This document shows, piece after piece, positions 17,980 through 26,121 of a stretch of 64,000 bases of DNA. The translations under genes were made by a program, and so were the position numbers. The DNA is from Pseudomonas sp. JAI120 (GTDB lineage: Bacteria; Pseudomonadota; Gammaproteobacteria; Pseudomonadales; Pseudomonadaceae). Below the pieces are notes generated by a model that worked only from the letters and a program-made list of their open reading frames with translations, made no database searches and was not told where the DNA came from. Location: NCBI RefSeq assembly GCF_014207255.1, contig NZ_JACHCZ010000001.1:1665378-1729377 (forward strand), in the 5' to 3' direction. Position 1 is the first letter of the stretch. Each line of letters opens with the position of its first letter.

Positions 17980-19071
17980 TCACAGTTGGCCCAGCACCGG
18001 GGTACTCACGCGCACATCGGCGTTTTGCCCGCGATTGCGCAACAGGTGGTCCATCAACACAATGGCCATCATCGCTTCGGCAATCGGCGTGGCACGGATG
18101 CCTACGCACGGGTCGTGACGGCCCTTGGTGATCACGTCCACCGGGTTGCCGTGCACATCGATGGAACGGCCGGGGGTGGTGATGCTCGAGGTGGCCTTGA
18201 GTGCCAGGTGCGCAACAATCGGCTGGCCGGAGGAAATACCACCGAGGATGCCGCCCGCGTTGTTGCTGAGGAAGCCTTCCGGGGTCAGTTCATCGCGGTG
18301 CTCGGTACCACGCTGGGACACGCAGGCGAAACCGGCGCCGATTTCCACACCTTTCACCGCATTGATGCTCATCAGCGCATGGGCCAGTTCGGCGTCGAGG
18401 CGGTCGAAGATCGGCTCGCCCAGGCCCGGCTTGACGCCTTCGGCGACCACGGTGATCTTGGCGCCGACCGAATCCTGGTCGCGGCGCAGCTGGTCCATGT
18501 AGGCTTCCAGTTCCGGCACTTTGTCCGGGTCAGGGCAGAAAAAGGCGTTGTCTTCCACGCTGTCCCAGGTCTTGAACGGGATTTCAATCGGGCCCAACTG
18601 GCTCATGTAGCCACGGATGACGATGCCCTGGGTCGCCAGGTATTTCTTGGCGATGGCGCCGGCAGCCACACGCATCGCGGTTTCGCGCGCCGAGCTGCGG
18701 CCGCCGCCACGGTAGTCACGTTCGCCGTATTTATGGTGGTAGGTGTAGTCGGCGTGAGCCGGGCGGAACAGATCCTTGATCGCCGAGTAGTCCTTGGACT
18801 TCTGGTCGGTGTTGCGAATCAGCAGGCCGATGGCGCACCCGGTGGTGCGGCCTTCGAACACCCCGGAGAGGATCTCGACTTCGTCGGGCTCCTGGCGCTG
18901 GGTGGTGTGGCGGCTGGTGCCGGGCTTGCGGCGGTCGAGGTCACGCTGCAGGTCTTCCAGGGACAGCTCGAGGCCGGGCGGGCAGCCGTCGACAATGGCG
19001 ACCAACGCCGGGCCATGGCTTTCGCCCGCGGTGGTGACAGTGAACAGCTTGCCGAAGGTATTGCCGGACAT
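17980..19071 (-). CDS. aroC: chorismate synthase
   Basis: A 363-residue enzyme catalysing the last shikimate-pathway step, 5-enolpyruvylshikimate-3-phosphate to chorismate, with reduced FMN. Characteristic stretches: [23 protein letters not shown] at the start, [14 protein letters not shown], and [12 protein letters not shown]. Length and sequence are typical for the gammaproteobacterial type. It is first in an operon with the MFS gene and the MtnD-like gene. Confidence 0.98.
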   Translation of the reverse strand: MSGNTFGKLFTVTTAGESHGPALVAIVDGCPPGLELSLEDLQRDLDRRKPGTSRHTTQRQEPDEVEILSGVFEGRTTGCAIGLLIRNTDQKSKDYSAIKDLFRPAHADYTYHHKYGERDYRGGGRSSARETAMRVAAGAIAKKYLATQGIVIRGYMSQLGPIEIPFKTWDSVEDNAFFCPDPDKVPELEAYMDQLRRDQDSVGAKITVVAEGVKPGLGEPIFDRLDAELAHALMSINAVKGVEIGAGFACVSQRGTEHRDELTPEGFLSNNAGGILGGISSGQPIVAHLALKATSSITTPGRSIDVHGNPVDVITKGRHDPCVGIRATPIAEAMMAIVLMDHLLRNRGQNADVRVSTPVLGQL

Positions 19072-19214
19072 GCAGGGCGCTCCGTGAAATCAGTTGAATC
19101 AAGTCAACCGTAATAACTTAAGGCGGCCAGTATACGCAGGCTAACCGACTAGTTCATCCTCGAAACCTTACCGGTAGACCTTGGTCCAACCGGCACCTTC
19201 CTCATGATGGCGCG

Positions 19215-20177
19215 ATGATGCTGCGAGTTCTTCTGTTTACCCTGACCCTGTTTACCGCCGTGGCCCACGCCGCCTCCCCTGTCGTACTGCAACGCCCGAT
19301 CAGCCTGGACACCGGCAGCGGCGAACTGTTTGGCTCGCTGCTGCTGCCCCAGTCCGACAAGCCGGTGCCGGTGGTGTTGATCATCGCCGGCTCCGGCCCC
19401 ACCGACCGCAACGGCAACAGCGCCGACGGCGCACGCAACGACAGCCTCAAGCGCCTGGCCTGGGTGCTGGCCCGGCACAACATCGCCAGCGTGCGCTACG
19501 ACAAGCGCGGTGTGGCCGCCAGCCTGGCCGCCACGCCCGACGAACGCAACCTGACCCTCGACGCCTATGTGGCCGACGCGGTGGCCTGGGGTAAATTGCT
19601 CAAAGCCGACAAACGCATGGGCCCGCTGATTGTGCTGGGCCACAGCGAAGGCGCGCTGGTGGCCGCACTGGCTGCACCGCAACTCGACCCGGCCGGGGTG
19701 ATATCCCTGTCCGGCAGCGCCCGCCCGGTGGATCAGGTCATCCGCCAGCAACTGGCCGATCACCTGCCCCCTGCCCTGCTGCTGCGCAGCAATGAAATCC
19801 TTGATCACCTCAAGGCCGGTCAGGTGGATGCCGATGTGCCTGGCCCGTTGGAGGGCATTTTCCGACCCAGCGTGCAGCCGTATCTGATCAGCCTGTTTCG
19901 CGCCGACCCTTCGGCGGCCTTTGCGAAACTGCGCATGCCGGCGTTGATCATCCAGGGCACCAACGATATTCAGGTAGGTGTCGGCGACGCCCAGCAACTC
20001 AAAAGGGCGAAGCCCGATGCCGAACTGACGGTGATCGAAGGCATGAACCACGTGATGCGCATCGTGCCCAACGACGTAAAGCAACAATTGGCCTCCTACA
20101 ATGACCCGCAATTACCCCTCGCCGCCGAGCTGGGCAACCGTGTGGTGCGCTTTATCGACGGACTTCAACCCCGTTAA
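19215..20177 (+). CDS. secreted alpha/beta hydrolase
   Basis: A 320-residue protein with an N-terminal signal peptide (MLRVLLFTLTLFTAVAHA) and an alpha/beta-hydrolase domain: HSEGA at the nucleophile elbow (LGHSEGALVA), acidic residue in IIQGTNDIQ, and His in GMNHVMR. A periplasmic location and esterase activity are likely. It lies divergently from aroC and is followed 100 bases later by a hypothetical gene. The substrate is unknown. Confidence 0.88.
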   Translation: MMLRVLLFTLTLFTAVAHAASPVVLQRPISLDTGSGELFGSLLLPQSDKPVPVVLIIAGSGPTDRNGNSADGARNDSLKRLAWVLARHNIASVRYDKRGVAASLAATPDERNLTLDAYVADAVAWGKLLKADKRMGPLIVLGHSEGALVAALAAPQLDPAGVISLSGSARPVDQVIRQQLADHLPPALLLRSNEILDHLKAGQVDADVPGPLEGIFRPSVQPYLISLFRADPSAAFAKLRMPALIIQGTNDIQVGVGDAQQLKRAKPDAELTVIEGMNHVMRIVPNDVKQQLASYNDPQLPLAAELGNRVVRFIDGLQPR

Positions 20178-20276
20178 GCGACAATTTGCCTCCAGTCCTG
20201 CAGAAATCGGCCGATAAGCCCAGGGTCGACGGCAAAAAGACGGTCGACTTGCAGGGCTTGGACAGGATCGCACCGC

Positions 20277-21086
20277 ATGACAACCACTGAAGCAACACCG
20301 GAACCGACCGCCGACACCCCGGCTGAAAAAACCGAGGCCATCGACACGGCGGCTCCCCTGCCGTGGGCGGATGTTCAGGCCGAGCATTTCAAGATGCTGC
20401 GCCTGGCCCCACTGGCCACCGACCGCGCCACCGGCCTGCGGCCGCTACGTTTCGTACAGTTCGGCTATGCCGAGCGCCATGACAAACACCACAGCCTGTT
20501 GCGCATGGTCATCCAATTGCCGGGGCAGCGGGTGCGCCGTGAGCAGAACCATCTGGATATCTGGGTGGATCACGATAAACACCGCGTGCACTTCGGCCCG
20601 GGCAACAGCCTGGAAATCGAACCGGCCAACCGCGGCATCGGTCGCTTCCTGGTGGCCCAGGGCGCCGCGTGGGCGAAGAAGAAATGGTCGCACTACCGCG
20701 TCGATGGCGTGGACCTGGCCAACAAGGATGCACTCAACGAAGCCACACGCCTGCGCCGCGATCACTTCCTGCGCGTCCAGGGTTTCGATGTGGCCTACGC
20801 CGATGTGCAGCACCTCAAAGGCAACGTGCAGCCGGGCAAGGTCAGCGACGTGCTCGACAGTTGGAACACCGAGAAGGTGCAGTTCGTGGAGATCCTTGAA
20901 GCCGCGCAGATGCTGCAACAGGCCGAGCACAACCTGTTGGAGCAGGAAGTGAAGCTGCGCAAGGAAGAAGAAAAGGTCACCAAGTTCAAGCGTGAGGACA
21001 GCGGGTTGCGGTTTACCATCACCTGCCTGGTGGCGTTCACCGTGTTTCAGGCGGGGCTGTTGATCTGGATTGCCACGCACCGCTAG
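20277..21086 (+). CDS. conserved protein with C-terminal membrane anchor
   Basis: A 269-residue protein conserved in Pseudomonas at this locus. The N-terminal 35 residues are Thr/Pro/Glu-rich, the middle (residues 45-200) has the feel of a folded domain, residues 205-250 are predicted coiled coil (EAAQMLQQAEHNLLEQEVKLRKEEEKV), and the last 20 residues are a transmembrane helix (FTITCLVAFTVFQAGLLIWIA). I do not recognise a named family. It would be tail-anchored in the inner membrane with the domain in the cytosol. Confidence 0.75.
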   Translation: MTTTEATPEPTADTPAEKTEAIDTAAPLPWADVQAEHFKMLRLAPLATDRATGLRPLRFVQFGYAERHDKHHSLLRMVIQLPGQRVRREQNHLDIWVDHDKHRVHFGPGNSLEIEPANRGIGRFLVAQGAAWAKKKWSHYRVDGVDLANKDALNEATRLRRDHFLRVQGFDVAYADVQHLKGNVQPGKVSDVLDSWNTEKVQFVEILEAAQMLQQAEHNLLEQEVKLRKEEEKVTKFKREDSGLRFTITCLVAFTVFQAGLLIWIATHR

Positions 21087-21105
21087 CCGGCTGGAAAGCA
21101 ATCAA

Positions 21106-21138
21106 AATGTGGGGGGGCTTGCCCCCTCCCACATTTTC
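21106..21138. repeat. REP element
   Basis: A palindromic Pseudomonas REP (AAATGTGGG / CCTCCCACATTTT around GGCTTGCCCC) between two converging genes. It may act as a terminator for both. Confidence 0.75.
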
Positions 21139-21153
21139 TACAGACAAGGTTGG

Positions 21154-22062
21154 TTAAACCCGAGCGGCGAAGATTGCCTGATGTTCCCGGCACTGTTCGG
21201 CCGTGAGCATGAACACCCCATGCCCACCCCGCTGGAAGTCCAGCCAGGCGAAGTCCACTTCCGGGTACAGCGCGTCAACATGCACCTGGCTGTTACCCAC
21301 CTCGACAATCAGCAAACCCTTCTCGTTCAGGTGGTCCGCCGCCTCGGCCAGCATGCGCCGCACCAGGTTCAAGCCATCGTCGCCACAGGCCAGGCCCAGC
21401 TCCGGCTCGTGCTGGTATTCGTCCGGCATGTCGGCAAAGTCTTCGGCATCCACATACGGTGGGTTGGACACAATCAGGTCAAAGCGCTGGCCCGGCAGGC
21501 CGTCGAAGCCATCGCCCTGCACGGTGTACACGCGCTCGTCGACACCATGGCGCTCGATATTCTGGTTGGCTACTTCCAGGGCTTCGAAGGACAAGTCACC
21601 GAGTACCACTTCGGCGTCCTGGAACTCGTAGGCGCAGGCAATGCCGATGCAACCGGAGCCGGTGCACAGGTCGAGGATGCGCGCCGGCGGTTGGGCCAGC
21701 CAAGGCTCGAAGCGGTTTTCGATCAACTCGCCGATGGGTGAACGCGGGATCAGCACGCGCTCGTCAACGATAAACGACATGCCGCAGAACCACGCCTCTT
21801 TCAACAGATACGCGGTAGGCACGCGCTCGTGGATACGGCGATGCAGCAAGCGTTGTACGTGGGAGATTTCCTCTTCTTCCAGGTTGCAATCCAGGTAGCT
21901 GTCGGCAATTTCCCATGGCAGGTGCAAAGCGCCGAGCACCAACTGCCGGGCTTCGTCCCAGGCATTGTCGGTACCGTGGCCAAAAAACAGGTCTTCCCCA
22001 TGGAAACGGCTGACAGCCCAACGGATGTGGTCGCGCAAGGTGCGCAGGCGGGATGTGATCAC
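21154..22062 (-). CDS. prmB: ribosomal protein L3 N5-glutamine methyltransferase
   Basis: A 302-residue SAM-dependent methyltransferase that modifies a glutamine of ribosomal protein L3. Its N5-glutamine signature NPPYVD is present, with the SAM motif [15 protein letters not shown] before it. The GTG at 22062 is the likely start: it gives [16 protein letters not shown], the usual family start, with AGGAG about 9 bases upstream. A longer frame exists to 22161 but looks non-coding. It is close to aroC in many gammaproteobacteria, as here. Confidence 0.94.
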   Translation of the reverse strand: MITSRLRTLRDHIRWAVSRFHGEDLFFGHGTDNAWDEARQLVLGALHLPWEIADSYLDCNLEEEEISHVQRLLHRRIHERVPTAYLLKEAWFCGMSFIVDERVLIPRSPIGELIENRFEPWLAQPPARILDLCTGSGCIGIACAYEFQDAEVVLGDLSFEALEVANQNIERHGVDERVYTVQGDGFDGLPGQRFDLIVSNPPYVDAEDFADMPDEYQHEPELGLACGDDGLNLVRRMLAEAADHLNEKGLLIVEVGNSQVHVDALYPEVDFAWLDFQRGGHGVFMLTAEQCREHQAIFAARV

Positions 22063-22301
22063 GGGGGCAGACTCCTGGAAAAAACGACTGGCGATTCTAA
22101 CAGCCTTCGCCTGTGCCGACGATGTACGAAAACCTGTCGCCGTACGTCGGATTTCATCCAAATCGCCATCATTCGGTTAAACATCACCGCCACTTGACAT
22201 GGCTGCACGCCAGCAACGGCGTACCTTACGATAGTAGCGATTCACAGAACCGCTCAGCCAGTGGACAATGACGCAAAAGCCCCCCTCACAGGAGCCCCAG
22301 A

Positions 22302-22892
22302 ATGTCCGTTCCAAAGACGATGTTTCAACTCAGCGGTCGTGGTTACGCAGCTGCCAACCTTGGCCATGCGACCCTCGTGATCATCGACGCCCAAAAGGAA
22401 TACCTCAGTGGCCCGCTCGCCCTCTCCGGCATGGACGCGGCGGTCGGCAATATCAAGCAACTGGTCGCCGCTGCGCGCAACGCCGGACGCCCGATCGTGC
22501 ATGTGCGTCACCTCGGTACCGTGGGCGGCCTGTTTGACCCGCAGGGCGAGCGTGGTGAGTTCATCCCCGGCCTCGAACCTCAAGGTGACGAAACCATCAT
22601 CGGCAAGCTGCTGCCCAGCGCCTTCCACGGCACCGGCCTGGAAAAACACCTGCAGGACCTCGGCTCCCTGGACCTGATCGTCTGCGGCTTCATGAGCCAT
22701 TCCAGCGTCAGCACCACCGTGCGTGCCGCGAAGAACCTGGGGTTTCGCTGCACCCTGGTGGAAGACGCCTGTGCCACCCGCGACCTGCCTTACAAAGGCG
22801 GCATCCTGAGCGCCGAGCATGTGCAGCAGACCGAGATGGCCATCATGGCTGACAACTTCGCCACCCTCGCCCTGACTAAAGATCTGATCTGA
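22302..22892 (+). CDS. isochorismatase-family hydrolase with Cys-to-Ser change
   Basis: A 196-residue isochorismatase-like protein. The Asp29 (VIIDAQKEY) and Lys102 (IIGKLLP) of the usual catalytic triad are present, but the residue at the nucleophile position is Ser135 in FMSHSSVSTT; typical enzymes have Cys there. Such loss occurs in true isochorismatases, which do not need the thiol, so the amidase mechanism is unlikely. The gene is conserved beside prmB. A cytosolic enzyme; substrate unknown. Confidence 0.85.
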   Translation: MSVPKTMFQLSGRGYAAANLGHATLVIIDAQKEYLSGPLALSGMDAAVGNIKQLVAAARNAGRPIVHVRHLGTVGGLFDPQGERGEFIPGLEPQGDETIIGKLLPSAFHGTGLEKHLQDLGSLDLIVCGFMSHSSVSTTVRAAKNLGFRCTLVEDACATRDLPYKGGILSAEHVQQTEMAIMADNFATLALTKDLI

Positions 22893-23033
22893 TCGTGCTT
22901 CTGATGAGCGGTGCGGCCTGTTGATGGCCCCGCTCATCTGCAAATGCCTGTCATTTGCTGCAATTACCTCTGGCACAGGAACAACCTGTGTAACTTCCGG
23001 TCGAAGGGCCGATACCCTGGAGGAAAGGTCGGA

Positions 23034-23354
23034 ATGAAGATATCCGATGGTTTTGACGCTCGTCGCTTGCGCCCCAAGGGCCCGAGCAACTGGCGTCTGC
23101 GCTTGGTGGCCGGCATTGCCGCGCTGCTGGCGGTAGTAGGTTTGCTGTTGACCGGCGCTGGTGGCGCCGGTTTGTTTGGCCACTCGCCGGCCCTTGGTGA
23201 ACTGAATGCCAGCCCCGGCGGTTCGGCGCTCCTGGCGGTGATCGGGTTGCTGGTGCTGTGGCTGGGCGTCTGGTTATGGCGACGCAGCCGTCGGAAGATG
23301 CGCCAGCCGTTGTCACTGAATATCGCCTCGCACCTGATGAAAAAGCACGACTGA
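23034..23354 (+). CDS. small two-helix membrane protein
   Basis: A 106-residue protein. Residues 1-20 are basic, then two transmembrane helices follow (LRLVAGIAALLAVVGLLLTG and ALLAVIGLLVLWLGVWLW), and the tail is basic. No domain recognised. The start at 23034 has a good GGAGG ribosome binding site; the frame is open further upstream but lacks one. It lies between the hydrolase and the Smr gene and may be in one operon with them. Confidence 0.8.
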   Translation: MKISDGFDARRLRPKGPSNWRLRLVAGIAALLAVVGLLLTGAGGAGLFGHSPALGELNASPGGSALLAVIGLLVLWLGVWLWRRSRRKMRQPLSLNIASHLMKKHD

Positions 23355-23429
23355 TGGCGCTTGGATAGCGTTTCCTGCGCCCCGGCCGCCGCGATTTAGG
23401 TAAACTGCCCGCCCTTCGCGGAGGCTGAC

Positions 23430-23987
23430 ATGCAAGACGACGATTTTTCCCTGTTCAAAAACGAGCTGCGCGGCGTCAAGCCGATCAAGCACGACCGCGC
23501 CGACACCGGCAAACCCAAGGCCGACCGCGCGCAGATCGCCAAGTTGCGCCAGGCCGCGACCGTGCGCACCGACGCCACTACCGTCGATGGCCTGTCGGAC
23601 CAGTTCGTGATTGACGTCGGCCCTGAAGACGAACTGATGTGGGCCCGCGACGGCGTGCAGGAAAGCCAGATGCGCAAGCTCAAGGTTGGTCAGATCCCGT
23701 TCGAAGGCAGCCTCGACTTGCACGGCATGAACGTGGAAAAAGCCCGGGAAACCCTGTGGGCCTTCCTCGCCGAAGCCACCAAGTTCGAAATCCGCTGCGT
23801 GCGCGTCACCCATGGCAAGGCCGTGCGGTTGGACGGCAAGCGGCCGATGATCAAGAGCCACGTCAACACCTGGCTGCGCCAGCATGCCCAGGTGCTCGGC
23901 TTTACCTCGTGCCAGGCACGCCACGGTGGGGCGGGGGCGGTGTATGTGATGCTCAAGCGCACGATGATGGAAGGGCGCGACGAGTAA
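23430..23987 (+). CDS. Smr-domain protein
   Basis: A 185-residue protein with a C-terminal Smr domain: DLHGMNVEKARETL, VTHGKAVRLDGKRPMIKSHVNTWL and ARHGGAGAVYVML. The N-terminus is a charged, probably flexible extension. Smr domains nick or bind nucleic acids in MutS2 and in rescue factors such as SmrB. It would act in DNA or RNA surveillance; the exact role here is unknown. In P. aeruginosa, as I recall, it is near folE, as in this window before the prophage insertion. Confidence 0.9.
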   Translation: MQDDDFSLFKNELRGVKPIKHDRADTGKPKADRAQIAKLRQAATVRTDATTVDGLSDQFVIDVGPEDELMWARDGVQESQMRKLKVGQIPFEGSLDLHGMNVEKARETLWAFLAEATKFEIRCVRVTHGKAVRLDGKRPMIKSHVNTWLRQHAQVLGFTSCQARHGGAGAVYVMLKRTMMEGRDE

Positions 23988-24065
23988 CAAGTGCCATCGT
24001 CAGGCTTGCAGCGATGTGTCGGCCACCGTAACCTTGCGCTTTGCGAAAATCCCACAGGTAGTTTC

Positions 24066-24107
24066 ATGTCCCTGGAACAGAATTACACCGCGATTCTAAA
24101 GGGGTAA
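24066..24107 (+). pseudogene. folE: 5' end of folE (GTP cyclohydrolase I) cut by prophage
   Basis: The reading frame [11 protein letters not shown] is exactly the start of Pseudomonas FolE ([23 protein letters not shown] in the family, from memory), followed by the unrelated codons AAG GGG TAA. The protein is therefore broken after residue 11. The place fits the host gene order (Smr then folE). The rest of folE should lie beyond the right end of the prophage, outside the window. Whether it is expressed from there is unknown. Confidence 0.88.
24084..24100. other. probable attL core
   Basis: Homology to folE ends at about 24,097, just before AAGGGGTAA. The core of recombination must overlap TACACCGCGATTCT or lie close to it. 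The matching attR is outside the window, so the exact core cannot be defined. Two direct copies of ATTGGTAC (24185-24192, 24197-24204) could be integrase or excisionase arm sites. Confidence 0.6.
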
Positions 24108-24129
24108 GGCAAAGTAATAATAGTCAATG

Positions 24130-24166
24130 AAATCGGGTACTTGCTTACTCAGCATTACCCGGTTTT
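24130..24166 (+). terminator. weak intrinsic terminator just inside prophage
   Basis: AATCGGGTA pairs with TACCCGGTT (eight of nine bases) followed by four Ts. It would stop host transcription entering the prophage from smr-folE. The loop is long (16 bases), so strength is moderate. Confidence 0.5.
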
Positions 24167-24297
24167 GACCTGCTTTACACGGCCATTGGTACAAAAATTG
24201 GTACGAGATCCATCCCCTCCCCGGCGTCCTGCCGACGAACACAAATTACCTCAAGAACACCGGCTGCTAATCTGTTCATTCCACCAGAGGAACGCCG

Positions 24298-24507
24298 ATG
24301 ACCAACTCAGACCTGCTCCCCTCCCTGCTCTCCAAGTTCTACGAAAACCAACTTGCTCTTGAAGCCTCAATCATGGAGCTATCGAACTGGGTTGAGCAGC
24401 GCGGCTCCGCAGATGTAGCCGAGAATATCCGGGGCGCTCTGCACACCATCGACGAGAACGAAGAGTTCATAAAACTGACCCTGGCAGTGCTCATGGCGCC
24501 GGAGTAA
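24298..24507 (+). CDS. phage hypothetical protein
   Basis: A 69-residue acidic protein (MTNSDLLPSLLSKFYENQLALEASIMELSNWVEQRG...) of alpha-helical character. Similar short proteins occur at the ends of Pseudomonas prophages. Function unknown. A GAGGA ribosome binding site lies before the ATG. It precedes the SOS box and the coiled-coil gene on the same strand, and is the first intact gene inside the prophage. Confidence 0.65.
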   Translation: MTNSDLLPSLLSKFYENQLALEASIMELSNWVEQRGSADVAENIRGALHTIDENEEFIKLTLAVLMAPE

Positions 24508-24555
24508 ATCCTACAGCTCGTCGCCTCAAATCGCCCAACCGACAAACCTCGATTA

Positions 24556-24571
24556 CTGTATACACATACAG
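24556..24571 (+). promoter_or_regulatory. LexA (SOS) box
   Basis: CTGTATACACATACAG fits the LexA consensus CTG-N10-CAG with a TA-alternating centre. It is 17 bases upstream of the coiled-coil gene start and must overlap its promoter. A second box of the same type is found at 56521, so SOS links both prophage edges. Confidence 0.88.
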
Positions 24572-24588
24572 TATTTGAGCGCACCACC

Positions 24589-24942
24589 ATGACCATCGAT
24601 GAAGACACCTGCAAGTGGCTCGGATGCCCGACGCCGCTGGAAATGTACAAGCACCAGTGCGCGCTGCTCGAGGACGAACTCACGGAGACCCAGGCACTAC
24701 TGCGCAAGTCGAGGCTGAACATCGCCGGCTTGGTTCAGATGAACGACGTGCTGGTCACCGGCAAGGCATGCGCAGAGGAGGCACTTAAGGTTGCGCGGCA
24801 GGAGCTCGAAGAATTGAAGCAGGCCGGATCACCACCCAGCATACTCAGCATCAAGCTCGTGGCCGAACAGCGCGACTACCTTCTTAGGGAGAATCAACGA
24901 TTGCTGGCAGAGCTGAAGAAGATTACCGAGCCACAGCCCTGA
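24589..24942 (+). CDS. SOS-controlled coiled-coil phage protein
   Basis: A 117-residue protein rich in Glu, Leu and Lys with long helices (KHQCALLEDELTETQALLRKSR; VARQELEELKQ; QRDYLLRENQRLLAELKK). It is likely a coiled-coil dimer in the cytosol; no enzyme motif. It follows a LexA box by 17 bases. A decayed relative of its C-terminal half lies at 25787-25983. Its 3' end overlaps the Rz relic on the other strand by 20 bases. Confidence 0.7.
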   Translation: MTIDEDTCKWLGCPTPLEMYKHQCALLEDELTETQALLRKSRLNIAGLVQMNDVLVTGKACAEEALKVARQELEELKQAGSPPSILSIKLVAEQRDYLLRENQRLLAELKKITEPQP

Positions 24943-25222
24943 CGTAAGCCTGGCACGCCCGCAGCGCGATCACGGCGTTATCCCCGTCGTCGGTGATGGC
25001 GATAATTCGTTGAGCATGCGCTGGGTCAAGTTGGGCTCGACGGGCTGCATGAACCACGCCGACGGCGCCGGGGGTGGCAGGCACGTTGCAGCCTCTGGTT
25101 GGATCCTCGGCGAGAAGGACTGACAGCCGGACACCATCGGTAGCAAGACGGTCACGCAGGAGAGCCTGGTTGCGCTGGGCATCGGATGATTCCTTGATGT
25201 GTTGTTGGTTCTTAGACAGCAA
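24923..25222 (-). pseudogene. Rz (i-spanin) remnant, C-terminal part only
   Basis: The frame encodes ALLRDRLATDGVRLSVLLAEDPTRGCNVPATPGAVGVVHAARRAQLDPAHAQRIIAITDDGDNAVIALRACQAYVRAVAR, the C-terminal half of Rz from Pseudomonas phages. The N-terminal membrane anchor needed in an i-spanin is missing and no normal start codon exists (TTG at best). The phage has a full Rz at 47594, so this is a relic of another phage or recombination event. Confidence 0.8.
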
Positions 25223-25413
25223 ACCACCCTCCCCGGCATCCTGCCCATGAACACAAACTCAGGACATCTTCGGACCAGATCGCGGTCTACGCCCTGATTG
25301 AATCCCAATAAGACCACATAGTGCGTAAGGCTAACTCCGTCTGATATCATGACGGAATGATGACACGCACTACAGATTGTGCACCGAGATAAATAAAACG
25401 AAGGGAACGTCGT

Positions 25414-25656
25414 ATGTACATAATCGGGCTTATCCTTTCTTTCAAAATAGCGCTTCTAATCTCAATTTTTCTTGTAGCGGCGAAATTGTGCAAGGAAGCC
25501 AAATCTTTTAGAGAATGCGGATTGACTGACTCCCATATAAAGAGATTTTATAAGGAAAATTTGGCCTCATCCTCTTCGACAGTGGGCCAACTCACCTTTA
25601 TCCTTGGCTCATTGCTCTCTTTGATTTCCATGGCAACGATCTGGGTTGTTGATTGA
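25414..25656 (+). CDS. small membrane protein, possible moron
   Basis: An 80-residue protein with an N-terminal hydrophobic segment (IIGLILSFKIALLISIFLVAAKL) and a C-terminal one (LTFILGSLLSLISMATIWVV). The intervening part is charged. The gene is AT-rich with an AAGGGAACG stretch before the ATG. It could influence the host envelope, for example superinfection exclusion; there is no direct evidence. It sits between two Rz relics. Confidence 0.6.
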   Translation: MYIIGLILSFKIALLISIFLVAAKLCKEAKSFRECGLTDSHIKRFYKENLASSSSTVGQLTFILGSLLSLISMATIWVVD

Positions 25657-25659
25657 CTC

Positions 25660-25788
25660 TTAACGCTGAGGAACGAGTGCCATGACGTATGCCTGGCAAG
25701 CTCGTAGCGCGTTAATCCTTGGGCGCCGGGGTCGGCAGGCACGTTGCAGCCACTGGCTGAATCCTAGGGGAGGACTGACAACCGCAGA
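25660..25788 (-). pseudogene. second Rz remnant, frameshifted
   Basis: Reading leftward it gives LRLSVLP*DSASGCNVPADPGAQG and then, in another frame, ALRACQAYVMALVPQR*, clearly matching the C-terminus of Rz in the first relic (RLSVLLAEDPTRGCNVPATPGAVG... ALRACQAYVRAVAR). It has an internal stop, a deletion and a frame change. It lies back-to-back with a relic of the coiled-coil gene. Confidence 0.8.
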
Positions 25789-25983
25789 TCAGAAGTGGCA
25801 AGGCTTCCGCAGAGGCTGCGCTCGCATAAGCACTTGAGCGCATATCAGCCATTAACGATCAGGCGCCCTATAATTTTAGCTTTCGCCCCATTGATCTTAT
25901 TATCGGCCAGCGTGATCACCTGCTAATTGAGAATCAGCGGCTACTGATGTGGTTGGCCGCGCGCAGGGGCCCAGAGCGCTAGC
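25787..25983 (+). pseudogene. decayed copy of the SOS coiled-coil gene
   Basis: The frame reads SGKASAEAALA*ALERISAINDQ...LIIGQRDHLLIENQRLL..., matching GKACAEEALKVARQEL...KLVAEQRDYLLRENQRLL of the gene at 24589. It carries a stop codon at 25827-25829 and lacks the 5' half and the SOS box. With the Rz relics it shows repeated insertion or duplication at this edge. Confidence 0.75.
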
Positions 25984-26121
25984 CCGCATTCAAGTCGAAG
26001 GCCAGCATCCCCCAAAAAAACGTAACAGTGGTCGGCGCAGTCACGAATCTGTATTCTGGCCGGCTGCCGATTAGGCCTCCTAATCAGCAGTGAACGAGCA
26101 TGGAATGGACGATCCAAAAAA

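Noticed and set aside
16623..18131. Long rightward frame opposite the MFS gene
   Set aside because: Antisense of a clear membrane transporter; composition unlike a protein.
24066..24107. Independent 13-residue peptide gene
   Set aside because: The match to the FolE N-terminus explains it better as a truncated gene.
24160..24260. tRNA gene as phage attachment site
   Set aside because: No cloverleaf or tRNA 3' end could be read here; folE explains the junction.
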